Assembly (NCBI RefSeq): GCF_016907715.1
Contig: NZ_JAFBCM010000001.1
Coordinates: 5,952,001 to 6,016,000 of the forward strand
Reading direction: 5' to 3'
Origin: Tenggerimyces flavus
GTDB taxonomy: Bacteria; Actinomycetota; Actinomycetes; Propionibacteriales; Actinopolymorphaceae
Length of the DNA stretch: 64,000 bases
This document shows, piece after piece, positions 17,236 through 25,526 of the stretch (position 1 is the stretch's first letter; every line of letters begins with the position of its first letter). A model generated the notes under the pieces. The model had not been told where the DNA came from, ran no database searches, and saw nothing but the letters and a program-made list of their open reading frames with translations. Made by a program: the position numbers and the translations under genes.

Positions 17236-18093
17236 ATGGACAACCGGCAAGAGCTCGCGCTGTTCCTGCACCTGGCGCGGTCGCTGAACTTCGGCCAGAC
17301 CAGCGCCGACTGCCACGTGAGCCCCGCGACGTTGACGCGGGCGATCCAACGGCTGGAGTCCGAGGTGGGCGAGCGGCTGCTCGACCGCGGGCCGCGCGGC
17401 GTCGCGCTGACCGAGCCGGGCCGCCGGTTCCACGAGTACGCGGTCGCCGCGACCCAGCTCTGGGCCGACTACCGCAGCGGCACCGGCGCGGGCGATCTCA
17501 CCGGCCGGCTGAGTGTCTTCGCGACCGTGACCGCGTGCCAGGCGCTGCTGCCCGACCTGCTCGCGCCGTTCCTGCGCGAGTATCCGAGCGTCGAGCTCGA
17601 CCTGCGGACCGGCGACGCCGCGATGGCCCTGGCGCAGCTGGCCGAGGGCGCGGTCGACGTGGCCGTCGCCGGGCTCCCCCGGCGGGTGCCGACCCTGCTG
17701 CAGACCCGGGAGATCGCCCGGACGCCATTGCGCTTCGTGGTGGCCGCCGACCATTCCGGCGCCGCGGCGGAACGCGAGTGGTCGGAGCAGCCGTTCGTCC
17801 TGCCGCGGCAAGGCTTGGCACGCGACGCCGTGGATCGATGGTTCCGGGCGCGCAAGATCGTCCCGAAGGTCGCGGCGGAGGTGGACGGGCACGAGGCGGT
17901 GCTGACGCTGGCGGCGCTCGGCCTGGGCATCGGGGTGGTGCCGGAGCTCGTGCTGACGTCGAGCGTCGTCCGCGACCGGTTGGTGACGCTGCCGGTCGTT
18001 CCGGGGCTGGGCGAGTTCCGGATCGGCCTGTGCGTACGCCGTGCCGACCTGCGCCGCCCGGTCGTCTCGGCGTTGTGGGCCAGCGTCAGGTGA
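17236..18093 (+). CDS. IlvY-like LysR-family regulator
   Basis: 285 aa from ATG 17236 with an AGGAAG ribosome site. The N-terminal winged HTH (LALFLHLARSLNFGQTSADC, HVSPATLTRAIQRLESEVGE) and the effector domain resemble E. coli IlvY closely: SVFATVTACQALLPDLLAPF, PSVELDLRTGDAAMAL, VDVAVAGLPRRVP, PFVLPRQGLARDAVDRWFR and VDGHEAVLTLAALGLGIGVVPE all have counterparts there. In E. coli IlvY senses acetolactate/acetohydroxybutyrate and activates divergent ilvC. The same arrangement and operator form are seen here, so activation of the neighbouring KARI gene is likely. The 3' end overlaps the ABC permease gene by 8 bases. Confidence 0.88.
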   Translation: MDNRQELALFLHLARSLNFGQTSADCHVSPATLTRAIQRLESEVGERLLDRGPRGVALTEPGRRFHEYAVAATQLWADYRSGTGAGDLTGRLSVFATVTACQALLPDLLAPFLREYPSVELDLRTGDAAMALAQLAEGAVDVAVAGLPRRVPTLLQTREIARTPLRFVVAADHSGAAAEREWSEQPFVLPRQGLARDAVDRWFRARKIVPKVAAEVDGHEAVLTLAALGLGIGVVPELVLTSSVVRDRLVTLPVVPGLGEFRIGLCVRRADLRRPVVSALWASVR

Positions 18094-19120
18094 TGCGGCC
18101 GTACCTGCGCAAGGTGAGCGTGTTGAGCAGCGCCGAGAGGATGAGCACGACGCCGAGCGCGAGCAGCTGGTACTGGCTGCCCTTGGAGTCCTCGAACGCG
18201 AGCAGCAGCCCGGCGTTCAACCAGGTGACCAGCAGCGCGGCGACGAACACGCCGCCGACCGTGCCGATGCCGCCCTGGATCGCGACGCCACCGAGCACCG
18301 CGATCGTGATCGCTGGCAGGGCCATACCGTTGCCGACCGTTCCCGCGTCCGGTCGCGCGGACGCGAACTGCGCGACGGTGACGACCGCGGCGACACCGGC
18401 GAGCAGGCCGGATCCGACGTACGCGGACAGCCGTACGCGCGGCACCGAGAGCGTGGCGAACGTGGCCGCGACGTCGTTCGTCCCGACCGCGTAGAGCTTG
18501 CGACCGTACGTCGACCTGGTCAGCACCAGCCAGACGATCACCAGGCAGGGCATCAGGAACGTGAAGACCTGCAACGGGATCGCCGGGAGCAAGGGCAGCT
18601 TGACACCGTCGGTCAACGCGCTGAGGTCCTGTACCGGCTTGGTGGAGATCGGCGCCTTGTCGTTGCTCACCATGGCGATCGACGAGTACGCGTAGTAGGT
18701 CGCGAGCGTGGCGATCAGCGGCGGGAAGCGGAGGTACGCCGTCAAGAAGCCGTTGACGGCACCCAGCACGCCGCCGACGAGCACCGCGCCGACCGCCGCC
18801 GGGAGCAGCGGCCAGCCCCAGAGGCCGACCATGAAGCCGAACGCCATGCCGGCGAGGCTCACGACCGAGCCCACGGACAGGTCGATGCCACCTCGTCCGG
18901 ACACGATCACGAGCAGTTCCGCCAACGCCAGCAGGCAGAGCGGGACCATCGACTCCAGCGCAGACGCGAGGTAGCCGGCGTCGAACGGAGCGACGAGGTA
19001 CTGCCCGCCCTCCAGCACCTTGAACCAGACGAGCACGACGGCCAGCAGAGCGACGAGCAGCACGACGCGTTCGGTGAGGACGTACTCGAGGGCGCCGGTG
19101 TCGCGCTTGGGCAGCTTCAC
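18086..19120 (-). CDS. Sugar ABC transporter permease (RbsC/RhaQ type), second permease
   Basis: 344 aa from GTG 19120, overlapping the preceding permease by 4 bases. About 8-10 membrane segments are visible. Conserved family stretches include GRGGIDLSVGSVVSLAGM, the EAA-like loop region GTNDVAATFATLSVPRVRL, and ITIAVLGGVAIQGGIGTVGGV. It is the inner-membrane channel half of a CUT2 (ribose/rhamnose/AI-2 type) importer with the other permease, the double ATPase and the binding lipoprotein. Last gene of the operon. Confidence 0.9.
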   Translation of the reverse strand: MKLPKRDTGALEYVLTERVVLLVALLAVVLVWFKVLEGGQYLVAPFDAGYLASALESMVPLCLLALAELLVIVSGRGGIDLSVGSVVSLAGMAFGFMVGLWGWPLLPAAVGAVLVGGVLGAVNGFLTAYLRFPPLIATLATYYAYSSIAMVSNDKAPISTKPVQDLSALTDGVKLPLLPAIPLQVFTFLMPCLVIVWLVLTRSTYGRKLYAVGTNDVAATFATLSVPRVRLSAYVGSGLLAGVAAVVTVAQFASARPDAGTVGNGMALPAITIAVLGGVAIQGGIGTVGGVFVAALLVTWLNAGLLLAFEDSKGSQYQLLALGVVLILSALLNTLTLRRYGRIT

Positions 19121-20082
19121 AACGTCCCCCTTCGCCGTGCTCGCAGCAGGTCGACGCCGACCGCGACGAGGATGAACACGCCGACGAAGAGCGTGGTGAG
19201 CTCGCTTGGCCAACCCAGCAAGGTGACCGCGCTCGTCACGGTGCCGACGAGCAGCGCACCGAGCATCGTGCCGAGGACGGTGCCGCGGCCGCCGACGATG
19301 CTCGTTCCGCCGATGACGACGGCCGCGATCACCTGCAGCTCGAGGCCTTCGCCGGCGTTCTGGATGACGAGGCCGCCCGTGCCGATGAACACGCAGCCGG
19401 CGAGGCCGACGAGCGCGCCGGTGAGCACGTACGCGAACAACTGCCGCCTGCGTACCCGCACACCCGCGAGGCGCGCTGCCTGCGCATCGCCGCCGATCGC
19501 GTACAGATGCCGGCCCGTTGGCCAAGCCCGCATGTAGAACCACATGATCGCGGCGAGGACGACCGCGAGCAGCCAGGCGTTCGGGACGCCGAGCAGCCGC
19601 CCCTCGCCGCCGCCGCCGAAGAAGCCGAGCGTGTCGGGGATGCCGGTGACCTGGCGGCCGTCGAAGATCTGCAGCGCGACGAACCGGAAGATGTTGAGCG
19701 TCGCGAACGTGACGATGATCGGATGGATGCGGCCGTACGCGACGAGTCCGCCGTTCACCAAGCCCAGCAGGGCTCCGACACCGAGCGCGACGAGAACGGC
19801 AACGGGCATGGGCGTTCCGCCGTCGTGGATCAGCTTCGCGACGATCACCATGACGACAGCGACCGCGCTGCCCACCGACACGTCGATGCCGGCGGTGACG
19901 ATGACCGCGGTCATGCCGATGCCGATCAACGCGATCGGCGCGACGTTGAACAGGATCGCGCCGAGGTTGCCCGCGGTGAAGAACGTGTCGGTGGTGAGCC
20001 CGAGCACCAGCCACAACACGGCGAGCACGCCGACGAGGGCGAGCTCCTGCCCCTCGATCGCTCGCGCGGCCGGGCGCCTCAT
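19117..20082 (-). CDS. Sugar ABC transporter permease (RbsC/RhaP type), first permease
   Basis: 321 aa from ATG 20082. It has the CUT2 permease signatures: VTAGIDVSVGSAVAVVMVIV, RIHPIIVTFATLNIFR, GGDAQAARLAGVRVRRRQLF (cytoplasmic coupling loop) and AAVVIGGTSIVGGRGTVLGT. There are about 9 membrane segments. It overlaps both neighbours by 4 bases, so the operon is tightly coupled. Two different permeases plus one double-headed ATPase is the arrangement of rhamnose (RhaSTPQ) and AI-2 (Lsr) importers. Confidence 0.9.
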   Translation of the reverse strand: MRRPAARAIEGQELALVGVLAVLWLVLGLTTDTFFTAGNLGAILFNVAPIALIGIGMTAVIVTAGIDVSVGSAVAVVMVIVAKLIHDGGTPMPVAVLVALGVGALLGLVNGGLVAYGRIHPIIVTFATLNIFRFVALQIFDGRQVTGIPDTLGFFGGGGEGRLLGVPNAWLLAVVLAAIMWFYMRAWPTGRHLYAIGGDAQAARLAGVRVRRRQLFAYVLTGALVGLAGCVFIGTGGLVIQNAGEGLELQVIAAVVIGGTSIVGGRGTVLGTMLGALLVGTVTSAVTLLGWPSELTTLFVGVFILVAVGVDLLRARRRGTL

Positions 20083-21569
20083 GCGGCCTCCCCCGCCGCG
20101 GCCGCGAGGACGTCGGCCTGCCGCGCGCCGCGCCCGAACGCCGCGACGACCTTCCCGCGTCGAACGACGAGCACGCGGTCCGCGAGCCCGAGGACCTCGG
20201 GCAGGTCGCTGGACGCGACGACGATCGCGCTGCCGTTCTCGGCGAGCTCGGAGACGATGCGGTGGATCTCGTCCTTCGCGCCGACGTCGACGCCCTGGGT
20301 GGGTTCCTCGAGCAGGAGGACGCGGGGGCGCTTGACGAGCTGCCTCGCGATCAGCGTCTTCTGCTGGTTGCCGCCGGAGAGCGCCGCGACCCGAGTCTGT
20401 GGGCCTTTCGCGCGGATGGAGAGGCGGTCGATCAGGTCGCGCGCGACCATACGTTCGCGGGCTCGGTCCAGCCAGCCGGGGACCTTGGAGAGGAAGCCGA
20501 GGTGGGCGGTCGAGAGGTTGAACGCGATCGACTTCGGCGCGAAGACCCCTTGCACAGCACGGTTTCCGGGCACCATCGCGATGCCGGCGGCCGAGGCGTC
20601 GCGCGGCGTCCTGAGCCGAAGCGGCTGGCCGTCGACGTGGACGGCGCCGCGGTCGGCGGGGTCGACGCCGTACAAGGCTCGGGCGATGGCGCTCGCGCCG
20701 GAGCCGATGAGTCCGTACAGCGCGACGACCTCGCCCTCGCCGACGGACAGGTCGAAGGGCTCGAACTCGTCGACCCTGGTCAGCCCGCTCACCTGGAGGA
20801 CCGGCGTTCCCGCGAACTGACGGGCCGGTCGGTCCGGCGCGAGGGCGAGCTCGTGTCCCACCATGAGCTCGGCGACCGCGCGGACCGTGAGCTCGCTGGT
20901 TGGCTTGGCGGCAACGACCTGCCCGTCGCGGAGAACGGTGACGCGGTCGCTGATCTGGGCCAGCTCGTCCAGCCGGTGGCTGATGTAGATGATGCCGACG
21001 CCGCCCGCGCGCAGGTTGCGGACGACGCCGAACAGCACCTCGATCTCGCGGTCGGTGAGGATCGCGGACGGCTCGTCCAGGATGAGGATTCTCGCGTCCT
21101 GGGCGAACGCCTTGCTGATCGAGACGAGCTGCTGTTCGGCAACGGGCAGGTCGGCGACGCGAACGTCGGCGATGCCGCTGTCGACGCCGAGCCGGTCCAG
21201 CAGCTCGACGACCCGCTTTCGCTGGGCTCTCCAGTCCACCGGGCCACCTTTGCGGCGGCGGAGCTCCCTGCCCAGGAAGACGTTCTCGGCGACCGTCAGT
21301 TCGCCGAACAGATGCGGCTCCTGGTAGACGGTCGCGATGCCCGCGTCGATCGCGGCCGCCGTGCTGGCGCTCGCGAGCGGGTCGCCGTCGAGCGTGATCG
21401 TGCCGGCGTCGGCTCGTTCGGCGCCGGACACGATCTTGATCAACGTGGACTTGCCGGCACCGTTCTCCCCCACGAGCGCGTGCACCTCGCCCGGCTGGAC
21501 GTCGAAGTCGACGCCGCGCAGAGCGTGGACACCGCCGTACCGCTTGACGATGCCGCGCAGCTCCAGCAT
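20079..21569 (-). CDS. Sugar ABC transporter ATPase with two nucleotide-binding domains (RhaT/RbsA type)
   Basis: 496 aa from ATG 21569, one base into the upstream stop (TGATG). The first domain has Walker A GENGAGKSTLIK and Walker B ARILILDEPSAILTD; its signature loop (VADLPVAEQQLVSISKAFAQ) is degenerate. The second has a degenerate Walker A (ALYGLIGSGASAIAR), a good signature (VAALSGGNQQKTLIARQL) and Walker B RVLLLEEPTQGVDVGAKDEI. An asymmetric pair like this is normal in RbsA-type proteins. It drives sugar uptake through the two permeases. Confidence 0.92.
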   Translation of the reverse strand: MLELRGIVKRYGGVHALRGVDFDVQPGEVHALVGENGAGKSTLIKIVSGAERADAGTITLDGDPLASASTAAAIDAGIATVYQEPHLFGELTVAENVFLGRELRRRKGGPVDWRAQRKRVVELLDRLGVDSGIADVRVADLPVAEQQLVSISKAFAQDARILILDEPSAILTDREIEVLFGVVRNLRAGGVGIIYISHRLDELAQISDRVTVLRDGQVVAAKPTSELTVRAVAELMVGHELALAPDRPARQFAGTPVLQVSGLTRVDEFEPFDLSVGEGEVVALYGLIGSGASAIARALYGVDPADRGAVHVDGQPLRLRTPRDASAAGIAMVPGNRAVQGVFAPKSIAFNLSTAHLGFLSKVPGWLDRARERMVARDLIDRLSIRAKGPQTRVAALSGGNQQKTLIARQLVKRPRVLLLEEPTQGVDVGAKDEIHRIVSELAENGSAIVVASSDLPEVLGLADRVLVVRRGKVVAAFGRGARQADVLAAAAGEAA

Positions 21570-22597
21570 CAGTAGTTGAACTTGTCGGCGTTGTCCTTGG
21601 TGATCTGGAGCGGGTCGCCGAGCAGCAGCATCTTCTGGTCGGCGAACCACTTGGCGTCGGGGATGCCGTCGCTCACCTTGTTCGACTCGTCGAGCTGCTC
21701 GCCCTTCGCGAGCTTCTGCGCGGCCCAGGCGGTGAGGTAGCCGAGGTTCTCCACGTCCCACAGGACCGAGGTGCTGGAAGAGCCGTCTTCGAGGTAGCCC
21801 TTCATGCCCTGCGGCGTACCGAGGCCGACCGTGAAGACCGTGCCGATCTTGCCGGCCTCACGTACGGCCTTCGCCACGCCGGGCGCGGAGGTCGTGCACT
21901 GGCCGATGAAGCCGGTGAGGTCGGGGTGCGCGTTCATCAGGTCCTTGGCCATGGAGACGGCCTTGGGCTCGTCCTCGCCGGCGTAGACGGTGTCGACGAG
22001 CTGCATGTTCTTGTACTTCTCGGCGGCGACCTTCTTCTCGACCTCGATCCAGGAGTTCAGGTTGGCCGCGGTCTGGCCGCAGGAGACGATCGCGAACTTG
22101 CCCTTCTCCCCCATCGCCGTCGCGAGCGAGTCCATGATCGTCGTACCGATGCCGTCTGCCGTTGCCTGGTTGACGAAAACCTCACGTACGGAGTTGGGCG
22201 CGTCGGTGTCGGAGGTCATCACGTGGATGCCCTTGTCCTTGGCCTCTTGCAGAACCGGCGCCATCGAGTCGGGGTCGTTCGGGGCGACGACGAGCACGTC
22301 GACCTGCTGCTGGATGAGCGACTTGACGATCTCGGTCTGCGCGCCAGGGTCGGCGGTCGTACCGCCCTTCTGGATCCACTTCAGGCCGAGCTCCTTGGCG
22401 GCCTTCTGGCCGCCGGTGTTCATCGCCTGGAAGTACGGAACGCCTTCCAGCTTCGGAACGAACGCGACCGTGATCTGCTCGTCCCCGCTGGCTCCGCCTG
22501 TGGGTGTCTGGTCGCTGGTCTTCTTCGTACAGCCGGCGAAGGCTGTCACGAGGATGAGGACCGCGGCGAGTGCCAGCACCGGCTTGTTCGTGCGCAT
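21569..22597 (-). CDS. Sugar-binding lipoprotein of a RhaS/LsrB-type ABC importer
   Basis: 342 aa from ATG 22597, four bases after GGGAGG; an ATG at 22618 is the alternative. A signal peptide ends at the lipobox (TAFAGC), so it is a lipid-anchored binding protein. Family blocks: AFVPKLEGVPYFQAMNTGG, IVKSLIQQQVDVLVVAPNDP, MTSDTDAPNSVREVFVNQA and VGLGTPQGMKGYLEDGSSSTS. These match the periplasmic-binding-protein class that includes RhaS (rhamnose) and LsrB (AI-2). Which ligand binds cannot be decided from sequence; a rhamnose mutarotase elsewhere in the window makes rhamnose attractive. First gene of the operon. Confidence 0.9.
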   Translation of the reverse strand: MRTNKPVLALAAVLILVTAFAGCTKKTSDQTPTGGASGDEQITVAFVPKLEGVPYFQAMNTGGQKAAKELGLKWIQKGGTTADPGAQTEIVKSLIQQQVDVLVVAPNDPDSMAPVLQEAKDKGIHVMTSDTDAPNSVREVFVNQATADGIGTTIMDSLATAMGEKGKFAIVSCGQTAANLNSWIEVEKKVAAEKYKNMQLVDTVYAGEDEPKAVSMAKDLMNAHPDLTGFIGQCTTSAPGVAKAVREAGKIGTVFTVGLGTPQGMKGYLEDGSSSTSVLWDVENLGYLTAWAAQKLAKGEQLDESNKVSDGIPDAKWFADQKMLLLGDPLQITKDNADKFNY

Positions 22598-22744
22598 TGA
22601 GCCTCCCGTTTTGCTCATGATCGCCCGATGTCGCTGAGAGTACCGCTCGGCTCACCATCGGGAGCTGGCCGACAGCGGCCGTGATCGCTGTGTCGGTGCG
22701 GGAGAGGATGATCGGTGGCAGTCGTCGAAGCGAGGAGAAGTCAA

Positions 22745-23791
22745 GTGCCGTTGCGAGTGATCCACGTCGGGATGGGCGGATGGGGACAGGACTGGGAGGA
22801 GAACGCGATTCCTCCGGTCCGTGAGGTGGAACGGGTGGCGTGCGTGGACGCCTCCCCGGACGTTCTCGCGGCGGCGAAGAAGCGGCTCTCGCTACCGGAC
22901 GCTCAGTGTTTTACGAGCCTGTCCGAGGCTCTGTCAGCAGTGTCGGCTGACGCCGTGGTGATCACGGCGCCGGTGGGGGCGCACGTTCCGTTGGCCGTGG
23001 AGGCGATGGAGGCGGGGCTCGACGTTCTGACCGAGAAGCCGTTCGCCACGTCGCTGGAGGAGGCGGTGTCGGCCGTCGCCCTCGCCGACAAGCTCGGGCG
23101 GACGTTGATGGTGTCGCAGAACTACCGCTTCTACCCCGGGCCGGTGACCGCGACGTCCTTGGTCTCCTCCGGCGCGGTGGGCGAGCTCGGGTCGGTGTTC
23201 ATCGACTTCCGGAAGTGGGGCAACGACGCGGCGCCGGGGACGAACAAGCACTACGAGATCGTCCACCCGTTGCTGTTCGACATGTCGATCCACCACTTCG
23301 ACCTGCTGCGCAAGGTGACCGGGCAGGAGCCGGTGTCGGTCTTCGCGAAGACGATGGACCCGCCGTGGAGCCGGTTCGTCGAGGAGGCATCGGCGGCGCT
23401 GGTGATCGAAATGTCGGGCGGGGTCGTGGCCTCGTACCGCGGCAGCTGGGTGAGCAACGGCGAGCCGACGCTGTGGGCCGGCGACTGGCGGCTGGACTGC
23501 GCCGAGGGCGAGATCTACTTCACCGGGCGGAACTCGATCGCGGGGTCTCCCGACGGTGACGCCGTGGAGGTGCGGCGGCGGGTCGGCGGCGTGGTGGAGA
23601 AGCCTGCCCTGACGAAGGTGCCGTACGTCGGCCGCTCCGGCTCGCTGGGCGAGTTCGCCCGCGCGATCGCCGCTGGGGTGGAGCCGGAGTCCTCCGGGCG
23701 GCAGAACCTGGGCAGCCTGGCCTTGATGGAGGCGGCTGCCCGGTCTGCTGCTTCGGGACAGGTCGAGGCGGTGAACGTTCCTTCTGTGTAG
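22745..23791 (+). CDS. Gfo/Idh/MocA-family oxidoreductase
   Basis: 348 aa from GTG 22745, eight bases after GAGGAG; GTG 22715 is an alternative. The Rossmann start is VIHVGMGGWGQDW, with the acidic cofactor-end residue in CVDASPDV. The EKPF motif (LTEKPFATSLEEA) and the catalytic-domain MSIHHFDLLRKVTG with the conserved His are typical of sugar or inositol NAD(P)-dependent dehydrogenases. It is divergent from the sugar ABC operon, so it probably acts on the imported sugar. It ends 4 bases from the convergent arsO-like gene. Confidence 0.88.
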   Translation: MPLRVIHVGMGGWGQDWEENAIPPVREVERVACVDASPDVLAAAKKRLSLPDAQCFTSLSEALSAVSADAVVITAPVGAHVPLAVEAMEAGLDVLTEKPFATSLEEAVSAVALADKLGRTLMVSQNYRFYPGPVTATSLVSSGAVGELGSVFIDFRKWGNDAAPGTNKHYEIVHPLLFDMSIHHFDLLRKVTGQEPVSVFAKTMDPPWSRFVEEASAALVIEMSGGVVASYRGSWVSNGEPTLWAGDWRLDCAEGEIYFTGRNSIAGSPDGDAVEVRRRVGGVVEKPALTKVPYVGRSGSLGEFARAIAAGVEPESSGRQNLGSLALMEAAARSAASGQVEAVNVPSV

Positions 23792-23795
23792 CTCG

Positions 23796-25088
23796 CTAGC
23801 CGCAACAGCCTTGCTGGGTTGCTGAAACATCCTCGAGGGCCAGGCCGGTGGTGAGGCCCTTGGGGGCGGCGAGGTTGGAGGAGCAGACGCCGGTCTGCGG
23901 GAGGTTGAGCTCGACGCTTCGGGCGGCCTCCCAGTCGCCCGCGAGCGCGGCGACGACCGAGCGGGCCTGCTCGTAGCCGGTGGCGAGCAGGAACGTGGGC
24001 GCCCGGCCGTACGCCTTCGCGCCGATCGCGTAGTAGCCCTGCTCAGGGTGGGCGAGCTCGTCGACGCCGTGCGGTGGAACGGTGCCGCAGGAGTGCACGT
24101 TCGGGTCGATCAGCGGCGCCAGCGCGCGGGTGGAGCCGAGGATCGGGTCCAGGTCGAGGCGCAGCTCGGCGACGAGGTCGTGGTCGGGGCGGAAGCCGGT
24201 GGAGTTGACGATCACGTCCGCATCGACGCGGCGGTCGCCGTCGACGAGCGCTCCGTTCTCGATGGCCTCGGTGCGGAAGCCAGAGACCAGCTCGACTCGT
24301 CCGGACTGGACGAGCTGCCTGAGCTTGGCGCCCAGGGCGCCGCGAGCGGGCAGCTCGTCGCCTGCGCCGCCGCCGTAGCTGCGTTCCTGGCTGGTGCCGC
24401 GAACGACCCAGGCGATCCGCGTTCCCTCTTCCTGGTCGGCCAGCGCGCCGAGCTCGATGACGGTGGTCGCGGCGGAGTGGCCGGCACCGACGACAGCGGT
24501 GCGCTGGTGCGCGAACGTCTCGCGGTCGGCGCCGAGGACGTCGGGCAGCGCTCGGTGGATCGGCGTTGTCTGCTCACCGCGGGCCGGGATGCCGGATCCG
24601 CCGAGCACGTTGGGCTTCCGCCAGGTGCCGGAGGCGTCGAGGACGGCGCTGCCTCTGAGCTCCTGGCCGTCCTGGAGCCTGACGAGGAACGGGGCGTTCT
24701 CGCGGCCCTGCGTGCGTACCCGGTCATAGCCTTCGCGCGTCACCGCGACGACCTCGGCTTCGTACCGGATCCTGTCGGTGAGCTCGGGGGTCTTGGCCAG
24801 CGGGGCGAGGTAGGCGTCGATGAGCTCGCCGCCGGTGGGGAGGTCGTCGAGCTCGGGCTGCTGCCAGCCGGCGCGTTCGAGCAGGCGCTGTGCGGCTGGG
24901 TCGAGGTCGTACCGCCAGGGGCTGAACAGCCGGACGTGGCGCCAGTCCTCGATCGCGGCGGCTACCGACGAACCTGCTTCCAGGACGAGGAAATCCAGGC
25001 CGCGCTCGGCGAGCTGCGCCGCGGCGGCGAGGCCTATGGGGCCGGCACCGATGACGATGACGGGGTGGTGGTGGGTGGGCTCGCTCAT
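23796..25088 (-). CDS. ArsO-like FAD-dependent oxidoreductase
   Basis: 430 aa from ATG 25088 with AGGTGGC upstream. The FAD-binding GxGxxG is at the N-terminus (VIVIGAGPIGLAAAAQLA), and a second dinucleotide site (TAVVGAGHSAATTVIELG) follows a STWRKPN-like block, giving a flavin monooxygenase-like layout. Paired cysteines occur near the end (GVCSSN, then a terminal GCCG), which could bind a thiophilic ion. It is divergent from an ArsR repressor with 45 bases between starts. Streptomyces arsenic clusters carry a similar flavoprotein, ArsO, so a role with arsenicals is inferred; no arsenite exporter or arsenate reductase is adjacent. Confidence 0.75.
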   Translation of the reverse strand: MSEPTHHHPVIVIGAGPIGLAAAAQLAERGLDFLVLEAGSSVAAAIEDWRHVRLFSPWRYDLDPAAQRLLERAGWQQPELDDLPTGGELIDAYLAPLAKTPELTDRIRYEAEVVAVTREGYDRVRTQGRENAPFLVRLQDGQELRGSAVLDASGTWRKPNVLGGSGIPARGEQTTPIHRALPDVLGADRETFAHQRTAVVGAGHSAATTVIELGALADQEEGTRIAWVVRGTSQERSYGGGAGDELPARGALGAKLRQLVQSGRVELVSGFRTEAIENGALVDGDRRVDADVIVNSTGFRPDHDLVAELRLDLDPILGSTRALAPLIDPNVHSCGTVPPHGVDELAHPEQGYYAIGAKAYGRAPTFLLATGYEQARSVVAALAGDWEAARSVELNLPQTGVCSSNLAAPKGLTTGLALEDVSATQQGCCG

Positions 25089-25105
25089 GCGTGCCACCTT
25101 GCCTC

Positions 25106-25124
25106 TTGATTCGATGACTGTCAA
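25106..25124. promoter_or_regulatory. Candidate ArsR operator
   Basis: TTGA, 11 bases, TCAA forms an inverted repeat in the 45-base divergent gap, ending 9 bases before the arsR start. Position and symmetry fit ArsR autoregulation and control of the flavoprotein. Confidence 0.45.
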
Positions 25125-25133
25125 TATAGACGC

Positions 25134-25469
25134 ATGTCGAAACAGTGCTGCACGCCGATGACGTCGTCGCCGCTCTCCTCTTCGGACGCGACGGACGCCG
25201 CCGCGGCGTTCAAGGCGCTCGGCGACCCCGTCCGCCTGCGGCTGATGTCGGTGATCGCCTCAGCCGGCGGCGAGATCTGCGTGTGCGAGCTGACTCCCCT
25301 GTTCGACGTCAGCGGGCCCACGGTGTCCCACCACCTCCGCGTACTCCGCTCTGCCGGCCTCATCGAATGCGAACGCCGAGGAACGTGGGTCTACTACTGG
25401 CCGCTGCCCGACCGCCTCCGCCAGATCTCCACCCTGCTGTCCGTCCCGGAGTCGGCGATGGCCGAATAG
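25134..25469 (+). CDS. arsR: ArsR/SmtB-family metalloregulator
   Basis: 111 aa from ATG 25134. The winged HTH is FKALGDPVRLRLMSVIA, then VSGPTVSHHLRVLRSAGLIE. Helix alpha-3 carries the ArsR-type thiol pair EICVCELT, which in E. coli ArsR (CVC) binds As(III)/Sb(III) and releases DNA. An additional CC near the N-terminus may add ligands. It is divergent from the ArsO-like flavoprotein. The bidirectional terminator at 25479 ends the transcript. Confidence 0.9.
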   Translation: MSKQCCTPMTSSPLSSSDATDAAAAFKALGDPVRLRLMSVIASAGGEICVCELTPLFDVSGPTVSHHLRVLRSAGLIECERRGTWVYYWPLPDRLRQISTLLSVPESAMAE

Positions 25470-25478
25470 CCAGGCATG

Positions 25479-25515
25479 CGAAAGGGCGGCCACGTACGCC
25501 GTGACCGCCCTTTCG
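25479..25515. terminator. Bidirectional terminator between arsR and the GH172 gene
   Basis: Stem CGAAAGGGCGG (25479-25489) / CCGCCCTTTCG (25505-25515) with internal CACG/CGTG pairing. The A- and T-runs give a U-tract on either strand. It lies between two convergent stops at 25469 and 25527. Confidence 0.85.
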
Positions 25516-25526
25516 ATGAGTCGGTG

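Noticed and set aside
22619-22744. CCCGATG/CATCGGG inverted repeat before the sugar-binding protein
   Set aside because: Short arms 25 bases apart in GC-rich DNA are expected by chance; not strong enough to call an operator.
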